Shown one piece after another: positions 17,635-26,455 of a DNA stretch of 64,000 nucleotides (the stretch's first letter is position 1; every line of letters begins with the position of its first letter). The stretch covers positions 186,033 through 250,032 of the forward strand of contig CAIYSL010000098.1 of NCBI GenBank assembly GCA_903928915.1, in the 5' to 3' direction. Made by a program: the position numbers and the translations under genes. The notes under the pieces were generated by a model. That model did not search any database. It was given only the letters and a program-made list of their open reading frames with translations, and was not told the origin of the DNA. The stretch comes from an uncultured Syntrophobacterales bacterium. GTDB lineage: Bacteria > Desulfobacterota > Syntrophia > Syntrophales > UBA5619.

Positions 17635-18663
17635 ATGCAGGCGATGATCCTGGAGGGGATTTCATCATTCGCAGAGAATCCGTCGCCGCTGGTCCAGGCC
17701 GAACTGCCCGAGCCCGTACCCGGCGCGGGGGAGATCCTGATCGCCGTCTCGGCCTGCGGCGTCTGCCATACGGAGCTCGACGAGGTCGAGGGGCGGACCC
17801 CGCCGCCCGCCTTTCCGGTGATCCCGGGCCATCAGGTCGTCGGCACCGTGGCCGGCCGCGGACCGAACGCCGAACGGTTCCGGCCCGGCGAACGGGTGGG
17901 GGTCGGCTGGATCCACCACGCCTGCGGCCTCTGCGCCGCCTGCCGCTCGGGCAGCGAGAACCTCTGCCCCTCCTTCCGCGCCACCGGGCGCGACGTGCAC
18001 GGCGGCTATGCGGAGTTCTTGACCGTACCCGAGGCCTTCGCCCACCGGATCCCGCCGGTCTTCTCGGACAGCGAGGCGGCGCCGCTCTTGTGCTCGGGGG
18101 CCATCGGCTGGCGGTCACTGCGCCTGGCCGGCCTGAACGACGGCGAGACCCTCGGGCTCGCGGGGTTCGGCGCCTCGGCGCACCTCGTCCTGGCCGCGGT
18201 CCGGCACCGGTTTCCCCGCGCGCGCGTCTTCGTGTTCGCGCGCAGCGAGCGGGAGCGGGCCTTTGCCCGCGAGCTGGGGGCCGCCTGGGCCGGGACGACC
18301 GACGAGGCGCCGCCGGAGCCGCTTAGGGCCGTCATCGACACGACGCCGGCCTGGAAGCCGGCGCTCGCGGCCCTGCGGCATCTCGCGCCGGGCGGCCGCC
18401 TCGTCATCAACGCCATCCGGAAGGAGGAGGCCGACAAGGCCGAGCTCCTCGGGCTCGACTATCCGGCGCAACTCTGGCGGGAGAAGGAGATCAAGAGCGT
18501 GGCCAACGTGACCCGGAGCGACATCCGGGAATTTCTGGAAGTGGCGGCCCGGATTCCGCTTCGGCCCACCGTCGAGGAGTATCCGCTGGCCGAGGCCAAC
18601 CGGGCCCTCGCCGAGCTCAAGACAGGAAAGCTCCGCGGGGCGAAGGTCCTCCGGATGGCGTGA
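17635..18663 (+). CDS. Zinc-dependent alcohol dehydrogenase (AdhP-like)
   Basis: 342-residue medium-chain dehydrogenase. Catalytic zinc ligands are Cys44 (CGVCHTEL) and His in PGHQVVG. The structural zinc loop CGLCAACRSGSENLC carries the four Cys. The nucleotide-binding region is LGLAGFGASAHLVL, a slightly altered GxGxxG. The start at 17635 is the first ATG after the cyclophilin stop and gives the family N-terminus. It oxidises alcohols or reduces aldehydes with NAD(P); the substrate is unclear. The GFGASAH variant is found in the zinc-binding-alcohol-dehydrogenase subgroup without a firm physiological assignment. Confidence 0.88.
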   Translation: MQAMILEGISSFAENPSPLVQAELPEPVPGAGEILIAVSACGVCHTELDEVEGRTPPPAFPVIPGHQVVGTVAGRGPNAERFRPGERVGVGWIHHACGLCAACRSGSENLCPSFRATGRDVHGGYAEFLTVPEAFAHRIPPVFSDSEAAPLLCSGAIGWRSLRLAGLNDGETLGLAGFGASAHLVLAAVRHRFPRARVFVFARSERERAFARELGAAWAGTTDEAPPEPLRAVIDTTPAWKPALAALRHLAPGGRLVINAIRKEEADKAELLGLDYPAQLWREKEIKSVANVTRSDIREFLEVAARIPLRPTVEEYPLAEANRALAELKTGKLRGAKVLRMA

Positions 18664-18820
18664 ACGAGCGGTATCCCCTTTCCTCTTGCCCGCATCTGTG
18701 GTATGTCCCGGAACCGCGTTGCTCGCGAACGGGAACCGCGGGGTGCGGTACCGCTGCCGAACGTGCAGCCGTGCCCCCGCCCGGACTAAGCGATCCGGAG
18801 AGAGGAGGTGTTCCGGCAAG

Positions 18821-20005
18821 TTGAACCTGCGCACCCTTTTCGGGGGGATGATCCCCCTGTTCATCCTGGGGCACTTCAGCCACCATGTCCTGACGGCGAT
18901 CACGGTGCCGCTGATGCCCTTCATCCGCGGCACCTTCACCCTGGATTACACCCAGTCGGGGTTCGTCCTGTCGGCCTTTACGCTCGCCTACGGGATCGGC
19001 CAGCTCCCGGCGGGGTGGCTCGCCGACCGGATCGATCCGCGTAAGCTCCTGGTAGTGGGGATCTCCGGCGTGGCGCTCGCCGGCATCCTGGTCGGCCTCT
19101 CCCAGACCTATCTGCCGATGGTCGTCTTCCTGGTGGTGATGGGGCTCCTGGCGGGCGGCTACCATCCGGCGGCCCCGCCCCTGATCTCGGCGCTGTCCCC
19201 CCCGGAGCACCTGGGACGGTCGCTGGGCCTGCACAACATCGGCGGCGGGGCCAGCAACATCCTGACACCGCTGATCGCCGTCGCCCTGGCCAACGCCTGG
19301 GGCTGGCGGAACGCCTACCTGGGGCTGGCGGTCCCGACCTTCCTGTTCGGCGCCCTCTTCTACCTGCTGCTCGGCCGGTTCGTGGCCCGGGCGGAGAAGC
19401 GCTCCGGCGGCGTCCGGAAGAAGGAGGAACGGCCGTTCCAGCCCGAGAGCCCGGGGCGCATCGTCGTCTTCCTGTTCCTTTCGACCTTCACGGCGGCCGT
19501 CGTCATGTCCGCCACCTCCTTCGTCCCGCTGATCGTGATCGACCATTTCGGCCAGAGCAAGGAGACCGCCGCCGCGCTCCTGTCGCTGACCTTCACGGCG
19601 GTCTTCTGGGCGGGTCCGCTGGGCGGCTATTTCGGTGACCGCTTCGGGAGCATCCCGGTGACCATCGCGATCTGCTCCATCGCCGGCCCGGTCCTGATTC
19701 TCTTCACGATCCTCCCCTACGGCTGGGGCATCTACCTCCTGCTTTTGCTCGTCGGCACGGTGGTGTTCGCCCGGATGGCCGCGTCGGAGATGTTCATCGT
19801 CAGCCAGGCGCCGCCGGGGAGCCGATCGACGATCCTGGGTATCTATTACTTCGCCGGCACCGAGGGGGGCGGGATCCTGACGCCGATCCTCGGGTATACG
19901 ATCGACCGATTCGGGTTTCCGACGGCCTTCACGATCGCCGGGGGCGCCTCCATCCTGGTGACGCTCGTGTGTTCCCTCTGGCTGCTCAGGGGGAAGCGGG
20001 GCTGA
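18821..20005 (+). CDS. MFS transporter
   Basis: About 394 residues with 12 predicted helices. I place the start at a TTG (18821), 12 bases after AGGAGG, because homologous N-termini begin near here (NLRTLFGGMIPLFILGHFSHH). The ATG at 18848 would remove part of the first helix, and the further upstream frame is Arg/Cys-rich and not membrane-like. Motif A appears as GWLADRIDPRKLL between helices 2 and 3. A charged loop (RAEKRSGGVRKKEERPF) separates the two halves. The early FSHH motif resembles fosmidomycin-resistance-like carriers. Substrate unknown. Confidence 0.82.
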   Translation: MNLRTLFGGMIPLFILGHFSHHVLTAITVPLMPFIRGTFTLDYTQSGFVLSAFTLAYGIGQLPAGWLADRIDPRKLLVVGISGVALAGILVGLSQTYLPMVVFLVVMGLLAGGYHPAAPPLISALSPPEHLGRSLGLHNIGGGASNILTPLIAVALANAWGWRNAYLGLAVPTFLFGALFYLLLGRFVARAEKRSGGVRKKEERPFQPESPGRIVVFLFLSTFTAAVVMSATSFVPLIVIDHFGQSKETAAALLSLTFTAVFWAGPLGGYFGDRFGSIPVTIAICSIAGPVLILFTILPYGWGIYLLLLLVGTVVFARMAASEMFIVSQAPPGSRSTILGIYYFAGTEGGGILTPILGYTIDRFGFPTAFTIAGGASILVTLVCSLWLLRGKRG

Positions 20006-20078
20006 AACACTGCACACCCCCGGGGCGGCGGGATGCCGCGGCTTCCGGGAATGACGCTTGAACGGGAGGAAGATCGCT

Positions 20079-20366
20079 ATGCTCAAACACGTGGTACTGG
20101 CCAAGTTCAAACCGGAAGTGACGGCGTCGGACATCGCCCGGCTGAAGGAAGCGCTGGCATCGCTGCCAGGGATCATCCCGGAGATCAAGGGGTACGATTT
20201 CGGCCAGGATACGCGGCCGGAGCGGAGCTTCGATTTCGCGCTGGTCTCGACCTTCGCCGATGCCGAGGCGCTGAAAGGCTACATCAGCCAGCCCGACCAT
20301 GCCGCTGTCGGCAAGTTCATCCGGACGCTGTGCGAGAATCTCAAGATCGTCGATTTCACGTACTGA
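20079..20366 (+). CDS. Dabb (stress-responsive alpha/beta-barrel) domain protein
   Basis: 95-residue protein with the dimeric ferredoxin-like Dabb pattern: MLKHVVLAKFKPEV at the start, LPGIIPEIKGYDFGQD in the middle, and DFALVSTFADAEALKGY then HAAVGKFI with the conserved His. The ATG at 20079 is preceded by GGGAGGAAG. The role of most bacterial members is unknown. It stands between the MFS gene (same strand, 73 bases upstream) and the convergent selD. Confidence 0.85.
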   Translation: MLKHVVLAKFKPEVTASDIARLKEALASLPGIIPEIKGYDFGQDTRPERSFDFALVSTFADAEALKGYISQPDHAAVGKFIRTLCENLKIVDFTY

Positions 20367-20376
20367 GCGGGGGAGA

Positions 20377-21426
20377 TTAGACCAGCACGATCTTCCCGGC
20401 GGGAGATGCGATGACCTCGCCGACGATCGCCGCCTCGGTGATCCCTGCGGTGTGCATCCTGGCGAGGAGTCTCTCCGCTTCCCCGGGTGCGAGCGCGATC
20501 AGGAGCCCCCCGGCGGTCTGCGGGTCGAAGAGGATGTCCACGAGCCAGGCGGGGCAGTTCTCCCCGACTTCGATCTGCGCTTCGCGGTACTTCCGATTGC
20601 GGATCAATCCGCCGGGGACGATCCCCTCCTCGGCAAAGGGGCGGACCTCCGGGAAGAAGGGCACCGCCGATGCGAAGATCCGCATACCCGTTGCGCTCCC
20701 CTCGATCATCTCCAGGGCGTGGCCGATCAGCCCGAACCCGGTGACGTCGGTGCAGGCGTGCACCCCCTCCGTCACCGTCAGCAGTTCGGCGGCCCGTCTG
20801 TTGAGGGTGGTCATCGAGGCGACCGAGCGGGCGACCAGCCCCGCGCCGGCGAGTCCGGCCTTGAGGGCCGTGCTGACGATCCCCGTGCCGACCCCTTTGG
20901 TCAGGATCAGCCGGTCCCCGGGCTGCGCCCCCCGGTTGAACAGCACCCGGTCGGGGTGAATGGTTCCGGTCACGGAAAGACCGTACTTCAGCTCGTCGTC
21001 TTCGACGCTGTGGCCGCCGATCAGCAGGACCCCCGCCTCCCGCATCTTGTCCAGTCCCCCCCGGAGGATCTCCCGGAGGATCCCGATCGCCATCTTCCGG
21101 ATGGGGAAACAGACGATGTTCAGCGCCGTGAGCGGCCTGCCGCCCATGGCATAGACGTCGCTGAGCGCGTTGGTCACGGCGATCTGACCGAAGGTGTACG
21201 GGTCGTCGACGATCGGGGTGAAAAAATCGACGGTCTGGATGATGGCCAGATCAGCGGCGAGACGGTACACCCCGGCGTCTTCCGCGTGCTCCATCCCCAC
21301 GATCAGGTTCGGATCGGTGATGAGCGGCAAACCCTTCAGCGCTTCCTGCAGGTCCCCCGGACCTATCTTGCAGGCTCACCCCGCCCCGTGGACCGTTTCG
21401 GTGAGACGCACCACGCTTTCTTCCAT
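20377..21426 (-). CDS. selD: Selenophosphate synthetase SelD, itself a selenoprotein (Sec17 encoded by UGA)
   Basis: 349 residues when the in-frame TGA at 21378-21376 is read as selenocysteine. Translation from the ATG at 21426 gives MEESVVRLTETVHGAG-U-ACKIGPGDL, placing Sec at 17 and Lys at 20, exactly where E. coli SelD has Cys17 and Lys20. The rest follows without interruption: glycine-rich nucleotide loop IGGHSVEDDELKYGLSVTG, TDVTGFGLIGHALEM and the C-terminal QTAGGLLIAL. It makes selenophosphate from selenide and ATP for Sec-tRNA synthesis. A gene caller that stops at TGA loses the N-terminal catalytic segment and starts at Leu33. A hairpin fitting a bacterial SECIS follows the UGA. It is 61 bases downstream of the PilZ gene and likely cotranscribed. 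Confidence 0.95.
21345..21378 (-). other. UGA codon and SECIS-like hairpin in selD
   Basis: The UGA at 21378-21376 is followed by CCTGCA (21374-21369), a 5-base bulge AGATA, GGTCC (21363-21359), a GGG loop, GGACC (21355-21351) and TGCAGG (21350-21345): two perfect stems of 6 and 5 bp. The G-rich apical loop about 18 bases after UGA is what SelB needs for Sec insertion in bacteria. Confidence 0.8.
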
Positions 21427-21487
21427 CGCCGCCACCTCCTTTCCGCCCGCTTCCCGCTTCTTCCGCCCGCCCTGCGCAGCGAAGAAT

Positions 21488-22165
21488 CTACCGGGCCTTG
21501 TGGTTCTTCTCCGTCAGCAGCGCTTCCAGCCGCTCCGCACGTTCGTCCTCAAGGTCGACGAACTCGCCGCCGAACCCCGGAACGCGCATGGCCTTGCCCC
21601 AGGGCAGTTTCCACTTGACCCGCACCTGAAAGGGGCGATCGTCCGCCTCCCGGAGCGCGACCCAGATCAGGCTGCCCTCCTGGGGAGGATCGCAGGTCCC
21701 GACGAACAGCCCGCCGGTGGATACGTCCAGGGTGAATGCCTTCTGCGCCTGCTCCGGCGGTGCGTCGAGCGGCCAGAACAGGACGTTGAATTTCTTTTCG
21801 TGGCGCCTCTTCTTGCGCAGGGCGCGGGGGGTGAACGTACCGCAATCACGGATGAAGGCCCGCAGGTTTTCCTCGCCCGATTTCTCGCTGTCATTGTACA
21901 ACGCCCGGAATCCCTGCTCGGGGTGCCAATTGGTCTTTGCGCTGGGAAAGATCTCCATGATGGTGTGGAGCAGCTCCTTCTCCGTATCGGTCGTCTTGAC
22001 CATCATCTGAATCTCGATCACAAACCCGGAGATCATGGCGTCGGGCAGCTTCTGGTACAGCTCCGCAACGCTCCGCGCATGGATCAAGCTGACGTCGTAG
22101 GCGGCAAAGAAGTGCTCGTACGCATTCAGCACCGGCCCCGGTCGTGACACGATCGCAATGTGCAT
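21488..22165 (-). CDS. PilZ-domain protein with a novel N-terminal region
   Basis: 225-residue protein. The C-terminal third has the PilZ signature: a basic cluster LRKKRRHEKKF followed about 25 residues later by LDVSTGGLFVGT (the D-x-S-x-x-G motif) and a beta-barrel with IWVALREADDRPFQVRVKW. This implies cyclic-di-GMP binding. The N-terminal ~120 residues (MHIAIVSRPGPVLNAYEHFF onward) look like a receiver-type alpha/beta fold without a clear phosphoacceptor. The start at 22165 is chosen for the GGGAG site 7 bases upstream. It heads the transcript leading to selD, an association with no obvious functional logic. Confidence 0.75.
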   Translation of the reverse strand: MHIAIVSRPGPVLNAYEHFFAAYDVSLIHARSVAELYQKLPDAMISGFVIEIQMMVKTTDTEKELLHTIMEIFPSAKTNWHPEQGFRALYNDSEKSGEENLRAFIRDCGTFTPRALRKKRRHEKKFNVLFWPLDAPPEQAQKAFTLDVSTGGLFVGTCDPPQEGSLIWVALREADDRPFQVRVKWKLPWGKAMRVPGFGGEFVDLEDERAERLEALLTEKNHKAR

Positions 22166-22223
22166 GGTGGTTCTCCCGCTGTTTGTTGCCGCAGACACAC
22201 TTCCGGAACGCCCATCGCTTCAT

Positions 22224-22252
22224 ATTATACCGTTCGGGGTGCAATAGCACAA
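22224..22252 (-). promoter_or_regulatory. Promoter of the PilZ-selD transcript
   Basis: On the minus strand TTGTGC (22252-22247), a 17-base spacer and a perfect TATAAT (22229-22224), 58 bases ahead of the PilZ start. It faces the divergent LysR gene, so the 22166-22318 region is the likely control point for both. Confidence 0.65.
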
Positions 22253-22318
22253 CACAAATCAGGGCCGCCAATGGCGCTTCCCGTTGCGTATCCCCCCCGA
22301 TTGTGGTATGGACGCGCC

Positions 22319-23239
22319 ATGAGACAGGACGCCTTCCGGAACATAACCCTGCACCAGCTCGAGGCGCTGATCCGCCTGGCCGAAACGGGCAGTTTCACCC
22401 GCGCCGCGGAGCGGATGGCGCTCAGCCAGCCCACCCTGACCAAGCACATCCGCAATCTGGAAGAGGAAGTCGGCGCCCGGCTCGTCGATCGCACGGGCCG
22501 GGGGATCTCGCTCACCCCGGAAGGCCGGGTCCTGCACGATTACGCCCGCAGGATCGCCCGGTTGCGCGAGGAGGCCCGGGAAAAGATCGCCAACCTGGCC
22601 GCCTATGAATCGGGACACATCTTCCTGGCCGCGAGCACCATCCCGGCCACCTACATCGTACCGCGCTTCCTCGGTCTGCTGAAGAAGAGCGATCCGGAGA
22701 TCCGGGTCCACATCCAGACGGGCGACAGCGAGGAGACGATCCAGACGATCCTCGGCGACCATGCGGAGTTGGGGATCGTGGGGAAACGGTCTGCCGACCG
22801 CAGATTGAACGTCGAGGCGCTCTGGCAGGACCGGCCCGTCCTGGTCCTCCCGGCGGGCCACCCCTGGGCGAAACGGGACGCCGTCTCCCCGGAGGAGATT
22901 GCCGGCGCCCCCTTCGTCCTCAGGGAGCGGGGCTCCGGGACCCGCAGCGCCCTGGAGGAGTGCCTGGCAAAACGGGGCGGGCCGACCCTCGCCTCGTTCA
23001 ACATCACCTGCGAGATGGGAAGTTCCGAGGCGGTCAAGGAGGCCGTGCTCGCAGGCCTGGGGGTTTCGGTCCTCTCGGTCCATGCGATCGAACGCGAACT
23101 GGCACAGGGGCTGCTCGCGGCCGTGGCCCTTCAGGATTGTCCGATCGACCGCCGTTTCTATCTGATCACCCGGACGCAGTTCCGCCCGCAGAAGCGCCAC
23201 CGGCGGTTTCTGGCCCGGATTCGTACTTTTTCCCTTTGA
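22319..23239 (+). CDS. LysR-family regulator, possibly selenium-metabolism-associated
   Basis: 306 residues. The N-terminal winged helix-turn-helix is clear (LHQLEALIRLAETGSFTRAA, then LSQPTLTKHIRNLEEEVG), followed by a periplasmic-binding-like effector domain of usual length. The ATG at 22319 is chosen because the HTH begins about 10 residues later, as in the family; an upstream in-frame start adds a Cys/Arg-rich unlikely segment. It is divergent from the PilZ-selD pair. LysR proteins of a selenium-associated subfamily commonly sit beside selD and sel genes, so I infer, but cannot prove, that it controls selD. Threonine synthase follows after 9 bases and may be cotranscribed. Confidence 0.85.
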   Translation: MRQDAFRNITLHQLEALIRLAETGSFTRAAERMALSQPTLTKHIRNLEEEVGARLVDRTGRGISLTPEGRVLHDYARRIARLREEAREKIANLAAYESGHIFLAASTIPATYIVPRFLGLLKKSDPEIRVHIQTGDSEETIQTILGDHAELGIVGKRSADRRLNVEALWQDRPVLVLPAGHPWAKRDAVSPEEIAGAPFVLRERGSGTRSALEECLAKRGGPTLASFNITCEMGSSEAVKEAVLAGLGVSVLSVHAIERELAQGLLAAVALQDCPIDRRFYLITRTQFRPQKRHRRFLARIRTFSL

Positions 23240-23248
23240 GGTTTTCGC

Positions 23249-24640
23249 ATGTCAAAGAAGTCAGGATACTACAGCACCAACCGCGACCTGGACAACGTCC
23301 CGGGGATCACCCCCTTCCGCACGATCGTATCCTTCCGGGAAGCCCTGCTGATGGGCCAGGCCCCGGACGAGGGGCTGTTCATGCCCGAGAAGATCCCGCA
23401 CATCCCGCTGAAGGCGTTCAAGGCGCTCAAGGGGGCGCCCTACACCGAGGCCGCGCTGCTCGTGGCCAACGCCTTCCTCGCGGGGGAGTTCCCGGCGGAG
23501 ACGCTGCGGCGGATCGTCGACGACTCGTACACCTACCCGGTGCCGCTGGAGAACGTCCACGCACGCAAGTACGTCATGCGCCTCGACCAGGGGCCGACGG
23601 CATCCTTCAAGGACTTTGCCGCCCGGATGATGGCCCGCCTGATGAGCGCCTCGCGCGACCCGGGAAAGCGCCTGAACGTGCTGGTCGCCACATCGGGGGA
23701 CACGGGCAGCGCCGTGGGCGATGCCTTCCACGGCGTGGAGGGGATTGGGGTGACGATCCTCTACCCCGAGGGCGAGGTGAGCGGCCGCCAGAAGAAGCAG
23801 CTCGTCACGATCGGCGGCAACGTCCGGGCGGTCTCGGTGGCGGGGAAGTTCGACGATTGCCAGGACCTCGTCAAGCGGGCCTTCGCCGACCCGGCCTTCG
23901 CGGAGTTCAACCTCACGTCGGCCAATTCGATCAATTTTGGCCGGATCCTGCCGCAGATCGTCTACTACGTCTACGCCTGGGCGCAGCTCAGCCGGGATAA
24001 GGAACCGGCCGTTTTCTCCGTCCCCTCGGGGAACTTCGGCGACGCCCTCGGCTGCGAGTATGCCCGGCGGATGGGGCTCCCGGTGGAGCGGCTGGTCATG
24101 CCGACGAACGAGAACGACGAGTTTCCCCGCTTCCTCGAAACGGGGGTGTACGAAAAGGTCTCGCCTTCCAAGGCCTGCCTGTCGAACGCCATGAACGTGG
24201 GCCATCCGAGCAACCTCGCCCGCTTCTTCGACCTCTACGGCGGGACCGTCGACCGCAACGGAATCGTCCACCGCATGCCCGATGTGGCCGAAATGCGGAA
24301 GCGGATCTACTCGGTCAGCATCTCCGACCGCGAGACGAAGAAGACGATCAAACGGGTGTACGAGCAGTACAAGGTTCTGCTGGAGCCGCACGGCGCCGTG
24401 GGATGGCGGGGGCTGGAGGTCTATCTGGAGCTGTACGGCGACGCCCCGCTGTGCGTCGCGCTGGAGACGGCCCACCCGTCCAAATTCCCCGCCGAGATCC
24501 GGGAACTGCTCGCGATCGAACCCGACCTCCCGGAGAGCATGCAGGACCTCGATTCACGTCAGGGCGAGCCGGTCTCCCTTTCGGCCGATTACGGTGCGTT
24601 CAGGGAGTACCTGCTCAAAAACCTGCGGGCGGCGGATTGA
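23249..24640 (+). CDS. thrC: Threonine synthase
   Basis: 463-residue PLP enzyme converting O-phosphohomoserine to threonine. The PLP lysine is Lys121 in GPTASFKDFAARMM, the phosphate-binding loop is VATSGDTGSAVG, and the N-terminus YYSTNRD fits the longer class of threonine synthases (as in E. coli and yeast). Later segments NSINFGRILPQIVYYVYAW and SVPSGNFGDALG are typical. It is close behind the LysR gene. The last 26 bases overlap the convergent Cys-rich gene on the other strand. Confidence 0.95.
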   Translation: MSKKSGYYSTNRDLDNVPGITPFRTIVSFREALLMGQAPDEGLFMPEKIPHIPLKAFKALKGAPYTEAALLVANAFLAGEFPAETLRRIVDDSYTYPVPLENVHARKYVMRLDQGPTASFKDFAARMMARLMSASRDPGKRLNVLVATSGDTGSAVGDAFHGVEGIGVTILYPEGEVSGRQKKQLVTIGGNVRAVSVAGKFDDCQDLVKRAFADPAFAEFNLTSANSINFGRILPQIVYYVYAWAQLSRDKEPAVFSVPSGNFGDALGCEYARRMGLPVERLVMPTNENDEFPRFLETGVYEKVSPSKACLSNAMNVGHPSNLARFFDLYGGTVDRNGIVHRMPDVAEMRKRIYSVSISDRETKKTIKRVYEQYKVLLEPHGAVGWRGLEVYLELYGDAPLCVALETAHPSKFPAEIRELLAIEPDLPESMQDLDSRQGEPVSLSADYGAFREYLLKNLRAAD

Positions 24641-24836
24641 GACGATTCCCCCGCCGCTGGCGGGCGATCTCCGGGATGATGCACTGGGTCCGGAACGTAC
24701 AGTACTGCTCCGGATCGACGCACGCGGCGCAGCCGGGGCCGCCGTCGGCGCAGTCGCAGCACTCCCGGCAGAACCCCAGGCCGTGCTTCTGACAGCAGGC
24801 CGCGGCCTCGCGATCGGGATGGTTCCCGCAGCGCAT
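24615..24836 (-). CDS. Small Cys-rich protein with B-box-like zinc-finger pattern
   Basis: 73 residues with 12 Cys and 2 His. The start MRCGNHPDREAAACCQKHGL followed by GFCRECC matches a B-box-type zinc-binding spacing (C-x2-H, C, H, C-x2-C). A second cluster (CADGGPGCAACVDPEQYC) could bind another metal ion or a cluster. The C-terminal tail overlaps thrC on the opposite strand by 26 bases. It is downstream of, and on the same strand as, the CBS gene. Function unknown; a structural or redox zinc role is the only supportable suggestion. Confidence 0.6.
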   Translation of the reverse strand: MRCGNHPDREAAACCQKHGLGFCRECCDCADGGPGCAACVDPEQYCTFRTQCIIPEIARQRRGNRLNPPPAGF

Positions 24837-24858
24837 CTGCCCGCCGCCTCCGCCCCGG

Positions 24859-25320
24859 CTACTTCTTATCCGCAGGCATCAGCGTGCGGAGGATGTCCTC
24901 CTTGCCGATGACGCCCACCAGCCAGCCGTTATCCAGGACGGGCACCGTGTGGATGGCGTTCTCCACCATCAGCGTGGCGATGTCCTCCAGGCTGGTCTCC
25001 GGGTCGACGGCGACGGGGTCGGGGGTCATGGCGTCGGCGACCTTCGTCGCCGCCATCTTCTTGATCACGTGCTCGACCTCGTGCGAGGTGGTGAGCTGGA
25101 TCGCGCTGTCGAGCAGGACGAAGTAGGACGGCAGGGGAATCTTCCGCTGCTGGACCATCAGATCGGACTGGCAGATAATCCCTTTGAGGCGTCCCTCCCT
25201 GTCGACGACCGGCAGACCGTTGAGGTGCTTTGCGAGCATCAGGTTCGCCGCCTGGATGACCTCCGTGTCGGGGTAGACCGTGGTTACTTCCCTGCTCATG
25301 ATGTCCCGTGCTTTCAGCAT
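24859..25320 (-). CDS. Tandem CBS-domain protein
   Basis: 153-residue protein made of two CBS domains: residues about 1-60 (ARDIMSREVTTVYPDTEVIQ, then NGLPVVDREGRLKGII) and about 93-150 (VADAMTPDPVAVDPETSL, then HTVPVLDNGWLVGVI). Such stand-alone pairs bind adenine nucleotides and sense energy state. AAGGAG lies just before the ATG. There is no attached enzyme domain, so the partner is unknown. Same strand as the lipoprotein gene upstream and the Cys-rich gene downstream. Confidence 0.9.
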   Translation of the reverse strand: MLKARDIMSREVTTVYPDTEVIQAANLMLAKHLNGLPVVDREGRLKGIICQSDLMVQQRKIPLPSYFVLLDSAIQLTTSHEVEHVIKKMAATKVADAMTPDPVAVDPETSLEDIATLMVENAIHTVPVLDNGWLVGVIGKEDILRTLMPADKK

Positions 25321-25384
25321 AGCCGCTCCTTTTTTCGTTTGCCCTTCCCTGCGAATGTTCGCGAAATCCGCCGGCGATTTTCCC

Positions 25385-25786
25385 TCATCTGCCCGGCACG
25401 GCCGGGGCAGTCGGCTCTGCCTCCGGATCGGCCGCCGGGACCGCGAAGGCCAGGAAATTCTGCTCGCTCAGGCTCGCCCCGCTTATCGTAAGGGTGAGCG
25501 TGGGGGGCAGGAAGGTGTAGCCCGTCTTGGCCGGGACGATCGTGTAGGTGCCGTCCCGCAGGCTCGAAAACCGGTAGGCCCCGTTGAAGTCCGTGAACGC
25601 ATTCCCGGAGCCGCTCCCGAAGAGGTTGAGCGCCACCTGGAACACCGGGGCCCCGGTCGTCGAGAGCCTGATCGTGCCGGAGATGCCGACGGTGCCGTCA
25701 TCGGCGGGCGTTCCTCCGCCGCAGGAGCAAAGGCCGGCGATCAGCAGCGCGAGGCCCGCACGCAGGATGATTCCCCGTTTTCCCAT
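25385..25786 (-). CDS. Small lipoprotein with carboxypeptidase-regulatory-like (Ig) fold
   Basis: 133 residues. The start at 25786 has GGAGG upstream and gives a lipoprotein signal ending LLIAGLCSC with the acceptor Cys near residue 22-23. The mature part VGISGTIRLSTTGAPVFQVA then FTDFNGAYRFSSLRDGTYTI and AKTGYTFLPPTLTLTI is a single CarboxypepD_reg-like beta-sandwich, a common surface or carbohydrate-binding module. Periplasmic or outer-membrane anchored. No partner is evident. Confidence 0.75.
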   Translation of the reverse strand: MGKRGIILRAGLALLIAGLCSCGGGTPADDGTVGISGTIRLSTTGAPVFQVALNLFGSGSGNAFTDFNGAYRFSSLRDGTYTIVPAKTGYTFLPPTLTLTISGASLSEQNFLAFAVPAADPEAEPTAPAVPGR

Positions 25787-25854
25787 CGCATACCCTCCGT
25801 TCGCCTCCGCCCGGCTCCTCCGCCCACCGGCGCAGGGGCCGCCGTGCCGTTCCC

Positions 25855-26343
25855 TCACGCGTGGTTCCCGGGGAGCGCCGCGTGGCCCGCCCCCCGGGCG
25901 ATCAGCCAGCGGTTCAGCGGATAGGCCGCCCCCCAGGCGACGGCGAAGGAGAACGCCATGGCGCCCCAGAACAGGGCCGCATCCGGCGGGGCCTCCATCG
26001 CCCCGGGGACGGCGAGCATCACGGCATTGTCGACGATCTCCATCAGGGTGATCGACGCCGTGTCGCTGACGAAGGCCAGCGCTGCCGCCCTCCGCAGGGG
26101 CATCCCCGCCCGCAGCAGCGGCAGGATGGTCAGCGCGTAGCCGAAGCAATAGGCCAGCGCCACCGCCAGCGCGATCGCGGCGGCGGTTCCCCAGCCGGCG
26201 AGCGACGCGATCACCAGCCCCAGCGCCTCGCCGATGGCGCACCCGGTCAGGCAATGGGTCGTCGCGCTCGCCGCGAGGCGGGCCGGCGACGGTCCTGCCG
26301 CCCGGTGCGGCCGATGGTCGTGCCCCCCGTGCATCCCGGTCAT
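25855..26343 (-). CDS. DUF4396-type membrane protein
   Basis: 162 residues, start at 26343 with GGAGGG upstream. After a His-rich N-terminus (HGGHDHRPHRA) come about four hydrophobic segments with the family hallmark THCLTGCAIGEALGLVI and, later, SDTASITLMEIVDNAVML. His/Cys-rich features suggest metal handling, but the family has no established function. The gene lies upstream of the small lipoprotein on the same strand. Confidence 0.7.
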   Translation of the reverse strand: MTGMHGGHDHRPHRAAGPSPARLAASATTHCLTGCAIGEALGLVIASLAGWGTAAAIALAVALAYCFGYALTILPLLRAGMPLRRAAALAFVSDTASITLMEIVDNAVMLAVPGAMEAPPDAALFWGAMAFSFAVAWGAAYPLNRWLIARGAGHAALPGNHA

Positions 26344-26455
26344 CCCCGCCCTCCATCCGGCACTATGGTATGTCCGGAGAGCGGCAAAAGCAAGCGCCTT
26401 CGCGCCCGCGACACCGCTCTCCCCCGGGCTGACCGCACCAGCCGCAGGAAACGGC

